DNA of 37,229 bases from Nitrospirales bacterium (GCA_029261305.1 JAJDBO010000240.1:1-37229), one strand, 5' to 3'. Counted from the stretch's first letter, positions 26,377-34,609 are shown. Notes: generated by a model not told the origin, from the letters alone. Made by a program: numbers and translations.

Positions 26377-27105
26377 ATGAACAACAACCAGAACAAATAT
26401 GCGATAGTCGCACCTATGGTTTTGGCCATTACCTTTTCACTCGCCATCCCCCAATTATCCTTTGCCCAAGGAGCAGACGTGTTTGCCCTTCGACTGAGCA
26501 CACAGCCATTCAGTTCCATGATGTGCAAAAAAATACGCCCAGAGGAAAATATCCGCGTCCGAATCGCCCATCATCGTGATTTGACTCTACGAAAAATTCC
26601 AAACCAATTTATTCCCCATCAATTCGAAGCGGCCCGCAAAAAATCCTATGTGCACGAACTGACCCTCCAAGATTTAACCAATGGGTTCATTGGCCAGGGC
26701 GCTATAGCCTTTACCGCCACCCACGCAGTGATTTTTTCTACAACTCATCCTCAGGGGATTTCCCGTGAAGAGTTTCTTTCCCAATTGCCTCCAGAAATCG
26801 GTTCCCTAGCCAATCAGGCGTTGGACACATTTCTCCGCCTACACCCTATTCTGAATGCGGCCATTGATGGATGCCGTCCATATCCAAGCCAAGTCACGTA
26901 TGGAACCGATGATGAATTCGACAAAATAGAGGCAGGAAGACTGAAGTATCGAAATTTGGCGACACAATACAATGCCCAACCTGATGCAATTCCGAGAGTT
27001 GGTCACTTTGAACGCGGCATCTCGGGGGGGTACTACGATCCCCGAACTCAAGGGAAACGGGTCAGCTACCAAGCCGCGAACCCGTTAAACTTTTTCCGGC
27101 CATAA
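26377..27105 (+). CDS. Exported protein of unknown function, 242 aa
   Basis: I do not recognise the family. A signal peptide (about residues 1-31, ending LSFAQG) indicates a periplasmic or outer-membrane location. The mature part contains two Cys (C50 and one in DGCRPYPSQVTYG near 165) and a TNGFIGQGAIAFTATHAVIF segment. Its C-terminus is rich in Gly, Tyr and Arg (GGYYDPRTQGKRVSYQ). AGAGGAATTAGC precedes the ATG. It stands between the second and third small His/Cys-protein modules, so it may belong to the same envelope system. Paired hairpins follow its stop. Confidence 0.7.
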   Translation: MNNNQNKYAIVAPMVLAITFSLAIPQLSFAQGADVFALRLSTQPFSSMMCKKIRPEENIRVRIAHHRDLTLRKIPNQFIPHQFEAARKKSYVHELTLQDLTNGFIGQGAIAFTATHAVIFSTTHPQGISREEFLSQLPPEIGSLANQALDTFLRLHPILNAAIDGCRPYPSQVTYGTDDEFDKIEAGRLKYRNLATQYNAQPDAIPRVGHFERGISGGYYDPRTQGKRVSYQAANPLNFFRP

Positions 27106-27125
27106 TCACATCAACATTTTTGATG

Positions 27126-27207
27126 TCCAAGGTAGGCCTCTCCTCCTGGCCTTGGATTTAGTAGGGGAACCGTTCGTTTGTTGTAACCTCCCGAGCGGTT
27201 CCCCTAC
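27126..27207 (+). terminator. Two consecutive hairpins after the 242-aa gene
   Basis: TCCAAGG (27126-27132) pairs with CCTTGGA (27150-27156). GTAGGGGAACCG (27161-27172) pairs perfectly with CGGTTCCCCTAC (27196-27207), and TTCG/CGAG extends that stem to 16 bp with one wobble pair. No U-tract follows, so either a Rho-type terminator, an RNA stabiliser or a small RNA is possible. Confidence 0.5.
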
Positions 27208-27477
27208 CTCAATATACAACACATGCACGTCGTACCATCAGCCTCAAAGACTACGCCAACCCCTCACCTTAGACATTATTGAAAGACAGGGAAGAACAGT
27301 GAACCATCCACTCTCCCAACTCCCTCAAGGCATCAATAGCCACAGCCTTTGGGTGAGAAAACACATCTGTAGCATTAGTCGTCATATGGTGCAGCCATCA
27401 GTATCATTTTCGTATCTGCCATTGATATGGTTTGAGAATTCTCCGTTCGTGCCACAATCTTTTCTTGGAGATCAACA
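27208..27477. other. Leader of the BNR/TlpA/receptor module
   Basis: 270 bases with no trusted gene. A 109-aa open frame crosses it but also crosses the hairpins and has no ribosome binding site. The promoter for the next operon should be here but is not clear. Confidence 0.4.
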
Positions 27478-28779
27478 GTGACGATAAAAACACAGAAAGT
27501 TTCCCTTAAAATCTTGGCCCTAACCATGCTATGTCTGTCAGTCCTTGTCCCAAGCATAGCAATAGGGGAGAATCTTGGCACCTCATCTCTCCATCTCGGC
27601 AAGAAGCGAATTCTTAAACATGGTCCTGGTAAAACCTCAGGCCCTGCGCTCCAACTTGACGAGCAAGGCATACTCCATGTGGCATGGACGGAAGCCACAC
27701 ATGATCAGCTCCACATTAATTATCTCCAATCGGCACTCTCCGAAGACCTGCTTCCGAATCCCATCCAGGTTAACCCATCCCATCAATTGGCCGCATCGCT
27801 GCATGAACCACCCGCACTGGCAATAGGGCCACAACAAGAAATCTACGTGCTATGGCCCACTCCCCATCCCCAAGCTGCGGGCAAGCCGTTCGCGAGTGTT
27901 CTGAACCTCAGCCGATCCATGAATGGAGGCCAGTCGTTCCTTCCCCCAATCCGCGTGAATGATGACGAGGCGGTGACAGGCCATTCGTTTGATCATTTGA
28001 CCACTGATCCCGACGGGACCGTTCATATCACCTGGATTGATGCACGTGAGGGAAAGAAAGATCCAGCCACGTATACAGCTCGATCCATGGATCAAGGATC
28101 TACCATCACCAAGAATGTCAAAATTGATGATTCCACATGCGTGTGCTGCAGAACCAGCGTTGCGACAAATCCTCACGGGGTCGTCTATGTTGCCTGGCGA
28201 AAAGTCTATTCCGGAAACATTCGCGAAACGGTCATGGCTCGCTCAAAAGATGGCGGACAATCATTTGATCCTGCTGTCATTGTCGGACACGATCAATGGG
28301 TCTTCGCGGGATGTCCCCATCGCCCAGCATCTTTGGGCGTCGATGGTCAAGGGCGAGTATATGTGGCGTGGTATACCGAAGGGGCGGATGAGACCCCAGG
28401 TGTGTACTTCTCCACGTCGGATGATCACGGTGCGACATTTACAGCTAAGACCATGCTCAATTCTTCCAAAGGCACATTCCCCGATCATCCACAAATGGCG
28501 GTAGACGCCAAAGGCCGAATCCTGGTGATATGGGAAGAGCAATCACCGGTTCGTCGGGAAGTCGTCATGCGATACTCGCTTGATCGCGGACAGACATTCA
28601 GTGCTCCGCAAAAACTCAACATTAAGAAAGCTCATCACCCTACGGTGGCGATCAATCATCAGGGGCAAGCGGTCCTCGCGTGGCAAGAGCAGATCGCCTT
28701 TCCAAAGTGGAGCACGGTACTCCAACCCATTTCGTTTAAAGACCACAACACTCAGAGAACGACCACTCAAATCCGATGA
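27478..28779 (+). CDS. Exported BNR/sialidase-like beta-propeller protein with CVCC motif
   Basis: A 433-aa protein with a signal peptide (about residues 8-30), followed by BNR/Asp-box repeats such as SMNGGQSF, SMDQGSTI, SKDGGQSF, STSDDHGATF and SLDRGQTF, spaced about 50-60 residues apart as in sialidase-type propellers. The notable element is DDSTCVCCRTSVA (Cys at 221, 223, 224) with another Cys in AGCPHRP (279). A group of exported BNR proteins carries such a CxCC element, and I think it more likely binds metal or takes part in thiol exchange than cleaves sialic acid. GTG start with GGAG seven bases upstream. It overlaps the TlpA gene by four bases. Confidence 0.82.
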   Translation: MTIKTQKVSLKILALTMLCLSVLVPSIAIGENLGTSSLHLGKKRILKHGPGKTSGPALQLDEQGILHVAWTEATHDQLHINYLQSALSEDLLPNPIQVNPSHQLAASLHEPPALAIGPQQEIYVLWPTPHPQAAGKPFASVLNLSRSMNGGQSFLPPIRVNDDEAVTGHSFDHLTTDPDGTVHITWIDAREGKKDPATYTARSMDQGSTITKNVKIDDSTCVCCRTSVATNPHGVVYVAWRKVYSGNIRETVMARSKDGGQSFDPAVIVGHDQWVFAGCPHRPASLGVDGQGRVYVAWYTEGADETPGVYFSTSDDHGATFTAKTMLNSSKGTFPDHPQMAVDAKGRILVIWEEQSPVRREVVMRYSLDRGQTFSAPQKLNIKKAHHPTVAINHQGQAVLAWQEQIAFPKWSTVLQPISFKDHNTQRTTTQIR

Positions 28780-29297
28780 CACGTTTTCTCCTCATCGGGC
28801 TTCTCTTGTTTACCACGACAAATAGCCATGCCGCCGATACCTTCCCCTCCCTCATGTTGAGTCCACGCGACAACATGGCTCACGCCCCAGCGGTTGACCT
28901 GCCTACTCTTTCCGGAAAAACCATTGATTCGAAAGACTGGGCAGGACACGTCGTGGTGTTGAATTTTTGGGCGACGTGGTGTGGACCCTGTAAAGAAGAA
29001 ATGCCCTCCATGGAACGGCTCTATCGCCGACTTCAGGCACGACCATTCAAACTGTTTGCCGTAACGTCTGATATTCGTCGTCAGGACATCGCGACTTTTT
29101 GGCAGCATTTGGATCTTCATTTTCCCGTGTTACTCGATGAAGGTGGCGACCTTGCCCAGAAGCTTTGGGTCCGGACGTTACCCACAACGATTCTGATCGG
29201 CCCCGATGGCCGTATCCACGGACGAGCCATGGGGCCTAGAGATTGGGATAGTCCCGAAGCGGTCGCCTTCATTGAACAACTCATGGGGCCCTTTTAA
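28776..29297 (+). CDS. TlpA/ResA-family periplasmic thiol-disulfide oxidoreductase
   Basis: A 173-aa protein with a signal peptide (residues 1-20, ending SHAA) and a thioredoxin fold of the TlpA/ResA type. It shows LNFWATWCGPCKEEMP with the active-site Cys at 69 and 72, and a cis-Pro in RTLPTTILIGPDG. Such proteins reduce periplasmic Cys pairs, for example for cytochrome c or copper-site maturation. It overlaps the CVCC propeller gene (ATGA), and the small CTWAC gene starts on the very next base after its stop. Its likely substrates are therefore the Cys motifs of its two neighbours; that is inference from the gene order. Confidence 0.93.
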   Translation: MTRFLLIGLLLFTTTNSHAADTFPSLMLSPRDNMAHAPAVDLPTLSGKTIDSKDWAGHVVVLNFWATWCGPCKEEMPSMERLYRRLQARPFKLFAVTSDIRRQDIATFWQHLDLHFPVLLDEGGDLAQKLWVRTLPTTILIGPDGRIHGRAMGPRDWDSPEAVAFIEQLMGPF

Positions 29298-29627
29298 ATG
29301 AGCCGTGCATTTCACCCGCTTGCCGGTACGGTCTTCGTGCTCTATTTGACACTCGTCAATATCGGGGCTTGGTGCCAGGTCTCACATTACTCCTCCCCCG
29401 AAGAAAAACATCAGCACACTACGCCCGCCTCAACACATTCCCCACTCTGTACTTGGGCTTGTGCCGTCAGTGTTGCATCATCTACGGGTCAGATCTCTTC
29501 AAATTCCCTTGATCACCCAACTCCGCTATTGGAAAAATTGGCTCTCACCCCTACTCTTGCCGCTCTTCAGCCCTCCTTCGAATTCCGCTCTACACGAGCT
29601 CCCCCTCATTCCCTTTTCCTTCTCTAA
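29298..29627 (+). CDS. Small His-rich CxWxC membrane protein, copy 3 (DUF2946-like)
   Basis: A 109-aa protein with an N-terminal membrane segment (about 8-25), His residues at 30, 38, 40 and 47, CTWAC at 51-55, and RAPP at 100-103. It is closest to copy 1: both contain THSPLC[A/T]WAC. Its ATG abuts the TlpA stop (TAA ATG), so translation is coupled. The placement just before a TonB-dependent receptor gene, with copy 1 just after exbD, supports a shared role in TonB-linked uptake. It has not lost any of the shared motifs. The function is unknown. Confidence 0.77.
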   Translation: MSRAFHPLAGTVFVLYLTLVNIGAWCQVSHYSSPEEKHQHTTPASTHSPLCTWACAVSVASSTGQISSNSLDHPTPLLEKLALTPTLAALQPSFEFRSTRAPPHSLFLL

Positions 29628-29802
29628 ACATTGACATCAGCAAGCACGCCTAGAAGTTCGGGACAAACCCCTATCCTGACCTACGGGATGAAGGTCGCAC
29701 ACATCAGGCATTGGGAAACCACTTTTCACAAGTGCGTGAACCGATCTCGTTCTGATTTATGACGTCATTTTATTATTTTCATTTGTGCCAAGGAGTATGA
29801 CC

Positions 29803-32106
29803 GTGACACATTCAGCGCCTATTCGACCGGAGTCCACACCCGTTCGTTCAATACTTTTCATTACCAGTATCCTCTGCCTCCTTTTTATTCTTCCCTTTCA
29901 CTCCAGGGCAGCCACTGGCTCAACAAGTTCTTCTACGGAAAGCCAACTTGCCCAACAGCGCCAAGCTCTTGAAGCAGAATTACGTCAATTGGAAACTCGA
30001 CTGAACACGATTCGGGAACAACTCCAGACGATGGACAACACATCAACACCCTCAGAAGCAAGCGCGACAGATTCTGACCAATCCACACTTAAGAAAAAAG
30101 AAGTGCAAATGTTGACACAAATCGATGTGGTCGCCAAACGCATTCAACGATTACCTGTCGGAATCACGCGTGACACCTCCCAGCGTAGTTCGATGGAAAA
30201 TCAGCCAGCCAAGGACTTTCGTGAATCATTGGAAAGCATCCCAGGCATTGTGCTTCGCCAACGTAACGGACCGAGGGACTTTAGCATCTCTATACGTGGG
30301 TTTGGAGCTAAACAGGGTTTCGGAGTTCAAAAGGTCAAGATGTACGAAGATGGGTTTTCATTGACGCAATCGGACGGGTTATCACGACTTGATCTCCCAG
30401 ACCCCTGGTTCATGCAAGCCACTGATGTGGAACGAGGCGCCTCCTCAGCCATGCATGGCAACTTTGCCTTGGGCGGGATTGTCAATTTCCGTACACGTCG
30501 CGGACGGGATATTCGTGGGATGGAGACATTAACGCAGGCTGGGAGTTATGGCTATCAAAAATACGCCACCGCCATCGGTGAAGAATATGAGCGAATGGAT
30601 GCAGCCGTGTTCGTCAGCCATGAGCGTGGAGATGGATTCCGCGCCCATAGCGAATTTGCCACGACCACCGTGGACGCAAACTTCAGGTTTAAGATTGATG
30701 ATCGGCAATCCATGTTTGTCAAAATTGCGAATAATGATCTCGAAGTCAAAACACCTCAACGGTTAACCCTCGGTCAATTTCAGACGCAGCCAAAACAGGC
30801 TGGCACTGGAGCCAAATCGAATGACCGTTCTCGGTCTGACCATCGCACCATCATCGGGGCAAAATATACCAATCGAATTACCCCAAATACCGAAGCCTCA
30901 GTGACCGCCGAGTACGATAACAAAGACATTAACCAAAAATTTGGCATTACGCTTGATCAAGTCCAACCCAACTGGAAGACACGTGCAGATGTCCACCATG
31001 CGACTCAGTTTTCGGGAATGGCCTTTCGAAGCCATATCGGAATCTTTTATGATTATTTGGAATCAGAATCCACTAATTTCCGGAATGCGGCAGATTTTCA
31101 TGCCACAAAACTGAATGCCATCAACAATAGCCGCGGAAGAATTCAAAATCTAGGGATTCGGCTCCGTGAAGAGGTGGATTTTCTCGCTCATTGGACCCTT
31201 GGAGCTGGCATGGGCTTTGAATGGTCACGAGTTTCTGTAAACCAGGTAAATTTTGGATTTACAACTGGAACGTTTTCCAGCCGAACGAATGCCAGCCGTG
31301 CATTTCACAATGTGGCACCTGATGTTTCTTTGACCTATCATCCCAATGATCACGCCCAATATTGGGGGCGCATTTCAGGAGGATATGGCATTCCCAATCT
31401 TGGGAATCTCACAACTGCATCAACGGGCCTACCTGGTGCAAATCTTGCCTTAGAAGACGAAAGCAACATTAACCTTGAATTTGGAGGCAAGGTCCAACTC
31501 CATCCACGATTCAAGTTTCTGCTCGTGGGATTTTGGACATTTTTCAATAACGAGTTGATTTCGGTCACCAATGCGGTGGGGTCCTTCACGACCAACGCCG
31601 ACGCATCAGAATACCGTGGCATAGAATTGGGTTGGGAATGGGTGCCTCTTGATGGTCTCGTCATCGCTGGAGCCTATACCTATGTCGATGCCAGGTTTAT
31701 CAATTTTACCGATACCCTGACCACCGGTACAGTTAATCGCGACGGCAACACGGTACCAGCGGTTGAGCCACATGTCTTTAACCTCCGAACTGCCTATGAT
31801 CATCCATCAGGTTTCGGTGGATGGATCGAAGTATCTTGGCTCGACGATTACTTTGTGAATAACGCCAATACGCTTAAAGCGCAGGCCGCAACCGTCGTCA
31901 ATGTGAACGGACATTTTACGAAACCCGTCAATTGGGGATGGGTCCGATTTGTGAAAGGCTTTGTTCAAATCGACAACCTGCTTGACCAAACCTATATGGG
32001 TAGCGGAGCCATTGTCTCTGATAATACCGCTGACACGGCGAAACAAGCCTTCCTCCTTGCTCCACCGCTATCGGTATTTACTGGGGTCACTCTAGGGTTG
32101 TTCTAA
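29803..32106 (+). CDS. TonB-dependent outer-membrane receptor
   Basis: This is an outer-membrane gated channel that imports a chelate or metal complex using TonB. The protein is about 767 aa. A signal peptide (TSILCLLFILPFHSRAA) is followed by an unusual coiled-coil (LAQQRQALEAELRQLETRLN) and a spacer. The plug domain has IDVVAKRIQRLPVGIT near a TonB-box-like start, ESIPGIVLRQ and SISIRGFGAKQGFGV. A 22-strand-type barrel ends in a terminal Phe (VTLGLF). I chose GTG 29803 because AAGGAG sits seven bases before it; ATG 29797 is too close to that site and GTG 29785 lies before it. The substrate is not readable; the plug resembles siderophore-type receptors. Confidence 0.93.
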   Translation: MTHSAPIRPESTPVRSILFITSILCLLFILPFHSRAATGSTSSSTESQLAQQRQALEAELRQLETRLNTIREQLQTMDNTSTPSEASATDSDQSTLKKKEVQMLTQIDVVAKRIQRLPVGITRDTSQRSSMENQPAKDFRESLESIPGIVLRQRNGPRDFSISIRGFGAKQGFGVQKVKMYEDGFSLTQSDGLSRLDLPDPWFMQATDVERGASSAMHGNFALGGIVNFRTRRGRDIRGMETLTQAGSYGYQKYATAIGEEYERMDAAVFVSHERGDGFRAHSEFATTTVDANFRFKIDDRQSMFVKIANNDLEVKTPQRLTLGQFQTQPKQAGTGAKSNDRSRSDHRTIIGAKYTNRITPNTEASVTAEYDNKDINQKFGITLDQVQPNWKTRADVHHATQFSGMAFRSHIGIFYDYLESESTNFRNAADFHATKLNAINNSRGRIQNLGIRLREEVDFLAHWTLGAGMGFEWSRVSVNQVNFGFTTGTFSSRTNASRAFHNVAPDVSLTYHPNDHAQYWGRISGGYGIPNLGNLTTASTGLPGANLALEDESNINLEFGGKVQLHPRFKFLLVGFWTFFNNELISVTNAVGSFTTNADASEYRGIELGWEWVPLDGLVIAGAYTYVDARFINFTDTLTTGTVNRDGNTVPAVEPHVFNLRTAYDHPSGFGGWIEVSWLDDYFVNNANTLKAQAATVVNVNGHFTKPVNWGWVRFVKGFVQIDNLLDQTYMGSGAIVSDNTADTAKQAFLLAPPLSVFTGVTLGLF

Positions 32107-32113
32107 GCTAAGC

Positions 32114-32162
32114 CAGGGTGCAGGAATGGAGGCCACATGGGTGGACCGTCACCTGCACCCTG
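32114..32162 (+). terminator. Hairpin after the TonB-dependent receptor gene
   Basis: CAGGGTGCAGG (32114-32124) and CCTGCACCCTG (32152-32162) form a perfect 11-bp stem. An inner CCAC-ATGG-GTGG hairpin lies in the loop. It begins 7 bases after the stop codon, and no U-tract follows. Confidence 0.55.
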
Positions 32163-32213
32163 ACTCTGCTCTCCCGCCTTCATTGACCTCATATCCGTCA
32201 ACGAAAGTGAGCA

Positions 32214-32450
32214 ATGGATCAAATTCTAATACATGACGGCTCGATGATGATTCCTATCATCCTGAGCTTCCTAGTTGGGGGTATCGTTCTCATCGAACGA
32301 AGTCGTTTTTTCCTGAAACAGCGATCGGGAGTACAACCGCAGGGAATCAAAGGACTCATGGACAAAGGCAAATTCGCCGATGCACCTGCGCTCATTAATC
32401 GGCATCCGACTCCTGACTTTCGCGTTTTGGCCGCTGGCCTCACCAACTAA
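32214..32450 (+). pseudogene. Truncated exbB copy (N-terminal 78 aa only)
   Basis: The frame encodes a first ExbB helix (SMMIPIILSFLVGGIVLIERSRF) and the following cytoplasmic part (LMDKGKFADAPALINRHPTPDFRVLAAGL), then stops. It aligns along its length with residues 5-80 of the complete ExbB at 24048 (WMMIPIVISSLVAVSIVLERGWFF ... GKFTDALALNDREPHSILRVLTAGI). Helices 2 and 3, which form the proton path, are absent and do not reappear downstream. It is either a dead fragment of a former exbBD pair behind the receptor gene or a shortened protein. The start region keeps a reasonable ATG. Confidence 0.8.
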
Positions 32451-32648
32451 TTACACAACCCAAACAATACTATGCTCACTGTATAGAGTGAAAAACATGG
32501 CAACCTATACGGGTGCCAAAAAATTTCGCCGAAGGCTTATTCCCTCCTCTGGATTTGGATATAGCTTTCATGACCAAAATCAAGGCATAATAACATGTGA
32601 CTTGGTGACCTATAGTGTTAAACGGTTTGGGGGCAATCTAGAAAAAAC
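32451..32648. other. Short gap after exbB fragment
   Basis: About 200 bases. A 51-codon frame starting MATYTGAKKFRRRLIP at 32497 has no family I know and runs into the cytochrome start; I do not trust it. No ExbB helix 2/3 coding remnants were found. Confidence 0.4.
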
Positions 32649-33248
32649 ATGAAAAAACTTCTTGTCTTTGGAATTCTCGCGGTAGCAGGAATGTTAATTG
32701 GAGTGCTCTGGCTGTTACCCGGAGCCTTTAGCGCAAAAGGGAAGCCGCCAGAATGGGAAATCTCCATGGCGAGATTTGCTCGACATCTCGCGACACCGAG
32801 TCAATGGCGGGATGCTAGCAATCCAGTAGAAAACTCTCCAGAAAACTTAGCAGAGGCTCTTCATCATTTTGCGGATCATTGTGCTTCCTGTCATGCCAAT
32901 GATGGCAGCGGCAAAACGCCCATGGGACCAAATTTTTATCCCCCAGTCCCCGACCTTCGCTCCGAGACCATTCAATCAATGTCAGATGGGGAATTGTTTT
33001 ATGTAATTCATTTTGGAGTTCGGTTCACGGGCATGCCTGCTTGGGGTGATGGGAACCCGGAAAAGGATACGGAGAGTTGGACATTAGTCCATTTCGTCCG
33101 GCATTTACCAAAAATTACACCTGAGGAAATCGCCCAAATGAAAGCCATGAATCCAATGACAGCCCAAGAACGTGCCGAACAAGAAGCCATAGATGCCTTC
33201 TTAGCCGGAGAAGATTTTGAGCCACCTGCCGGAGAACATCATCATTAA
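32649..33248 (+). CDS. Membrane-anchored monohaem cytochrome c
   Basis: A 199-aa electron-transfer protein facing the periplasm. Residues 4-24 are an uncleaved or cleavable hydrophobic segment. The single haem motif CASCH is at 78-82, and the probable axial Met is M129 in RFTGMPAWG, as in class I cytochromes c. The DGSGKTPMGPNFYPPVPDL segment is typical of cytochrome c domains in gas or nitrogen redox chains. The C-terminus ends in GEHHH, a possible extra metal site. No oxidase or reductase subunit is adjacent; the partner is unknown. The next gene is 14 bases downstream. Confidence 0.9.
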   Translation: MKKLLVFGILAVAGMLIGVLWLLPGAFSAKGKPPEWEISMARFARHLATPSQWRDASNPVENSPENLAEALHHFADHCASCHANDGSGKTPMGPNFYPPVPDLRSETIQSMSDGELFYVIHFGVRFTGMPAWGDGNPEKDTESWTLVHFVRHLPKITPEEIAQMKAMNPMTAQERAEQEAIDAFLAGEDFEPPAGEHHH

Positions 33249-33262
33249 CCTAAAGGAATATC

Positions 33263-33574
33263 ATGAAACGATTGCTTGTACTCACCATTGTTGCTGTACT
33301 TCTTTGCTTTCCTCTTTTCGTTGGAGCCCATGGTAGCGCCTCGCACGTCCTCGGCACCGTGACTGCATCCACTCAGGACCAGATTACGATAAAAACTCCT
33401 AAGGGAGAACTCGTGACGCTGAACATCAGCCCAGATACCATTTTTCAACACAACGGGATTACCACCAAGAAGACACGGCCTCAAGTTGGAAATCGGCTAA
33501 TTGCAGAGGCAGCCAAAATTGACAAACATTTGGTGGCCATCGAAATTAAATTTTCCACACCGAAATCCAAATAA
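33263..33574 (+). CDS. Periplasmic DUF5666-like small beta protein
   Basis: A 103-aa protein with a signal peptide (about residues 1-22, ending VGAHG). One OB-like or beta-barrel domain follows: SHVLGTVTASTQDQITIKTPKGELVTLNISPDTIF, then GNRLIAEAAKIDKHLVAIEIKF. This alternating pattern is what I associate with DUF5666-type domains. The N-terminus of the mature protein (AHGSASH) could bind metal. AAAGGAATATC precedes the ATG. It lies 14 bases after the cytochrome c gene, so the two are an operon. Its role is unknown; a chaperone or metal-handling part is possible. Confidence 0.72.
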   Translation: MKRLLVLTIVAVLLCFPLFVGAHGSASHVLGTVTASTQDQITIKTPKGELVTLNISPDTIFQHNGITTKKTRPQVGNRLIAEAAKIDKHLVAIEIKFSTPKSK

Positions 33575-33659
33575 GTCACGATAGGCTGTACAGGCCTTGA
33601 AATATCTCCCTTTTCAGTTTCCCAAAAAAAATTCTGGTGCCTCGTCTTTATTCCTTCAC

Positions 33660-33700
33660 AAAAAAATGGCCGGGGCCCTCAATAAGTGAGGAAGCCGGCC
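33660..33700 (-). terminator. Intrinsic terminator of the Crp/Fnr gene
   Basis: GGCCGG (33668-33673) pairs with CCGGCC (33695-33700), with an inner CCTCA/TGAGG stem. On the minus strand seven T's (33666-33660) follow. It lies about 57 bases after the regulator's stop. Confidence 0.72.
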
Positions 33701-33756
33701 TCTTGATCACCCATACATATTCTATTTCAAACGTTGAAAATTTTTATGATCTCAAC

Positions 33757-34473
33757 CTATTTCACTTTGGCAAGTCCATCCTTATCAAGGATGACAATAT
33801 GCCGATGATCTTGTATCACAAGACCTCGTTTCGAAAACTGATTCAGCATAATACTCACCGTTTCACGAGACGTCCCAATTAAATTTGCAAGATTTTGGTG
33901 AGTGAGCCGTGCCTGCAAACGAACCCCTTGCTCATTCGCCTCTCCCATAGTTTCGGAAAGATTAAGTAATATTGTGGCCAACCGGGCTGGAGCACTTTTA
34001 AATACCAACTCTCCCACTCGTGTCTCTATTGCCCGAAGACGAACCCCCATGAGTTTAATGATTCTTCCTCCCACGTGCGGGTACCTTTGCAAATACTGAT
34101 CAAAATCAGCCCGCTGGATTTCACAAACTATTGCCTTTTCTAAAACTTGCACGAGTGTCTCCCGGCGATCACCACTTAGAGCCTCGACTTCCCCGAAAAT
34201 TTCTCCAGGCTCCAAGATCGTCAACAACACCTCCCGGCCATCATCATTCACCCTGGATATTTTCACCCGACCTTTTTTCAGCAGATACACAGCATCACTA
34301 GGATCCCCGGGAAGATAAACCAACTCCCCTTTCTCGAACGTCTCCATTCTCGTGATGCGCCGCATGTGACGAATTTCTTTAAACGACAGCCCAGAAAACA
34401 GCTTAATTTTCTTCAAATACCATATTTTTTTGCTTTCTTCCGTGGCTGTTGCGACAAGAGCATCTACTGACAT
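33757..34473 (-). CDS. Crp/Fnr-family transcription regulator
   Basis: A 238-aa regulator. The cyclic-nucleotide-binding-like domain covers about residues 20-140, with the GELVYLPGDPSDAVYLLKKGRVKI and EPGEIFGEVEALSGDRRETLVQ signatures. A Crp-type winged HTH covers about 165-230 (LTHQNLANLIGTSRETVSIMLNQF). The cAMP pocket arginine-serine pair seems replaced (GDRRETLVQ), so the ligand may not be cAMP. There are no Fnr-type N-terminal cysteines. I chose ATG 34473, preceded by GAGGGT; a TTG at 34485 is upstream. It may control neighbouring genes, but no matching operator was found by eye. It is convergent with the cytochrome operon. Confidence 0.92.
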   Translation of the reverse strand: MSVDALVATATEESKKIWYLKKIKLFSGLSFKEIRHMRRITRMETFEKGELVYLPGDPSDAVYLLKKGRVKISRVNDDGREVLLTILEPGEIFGEVEALSGDRRETLVQVLEKAIVCEIQRADFDQYLQRYPHVGGRIIKLMGVRLRAIETRVGELVFKSAPARLATILLNLSETMGEANEQGVRLQARLTHQNLANLIGTSRETVSIMLNQFSKRGLVIQDHRHIVILDKDGLAKVK

Positions 34474-34609
34474 TGCGACCCTCAAATTTAAAAAAATTGA
34501 ACAATCAGCAAGCCCCTCTCACAGGAGCCTTTTATTCAAGATTCGCCGAAAAGTTTCCGATTATTATCAACACACGGCCTTATCATTTTGTAAGTCTTTA
34601 CCCTACATT

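Noticed and set aside
27152..27481. 109-aa plus-strand open frame
   Set aside because: It runs through the strong hairpins at 27161-27207, has no ribosome binding site, an unnatural composition and no familiar motif.
29628..29802. Cobalamin riboswitch before the TonB-dependent receptor
   Set aside because: TonB receptors are often under B12 riboswitches, but the gap is too short and has neither the B12-box nor its core stems.
32497..32652. 51-codon frame before the cytochrome c gene
   Set aside because: No ribosome binding site or family; it reads past the cytochrome start in another frame.
34430..34609. Upstream extension of the SprA-related gene
   Set aside because: It would overlap the divergent Crp/Fnr gene and encodes a basic, low-quality stretch. 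The family domain starts well after the ATG at 34610.
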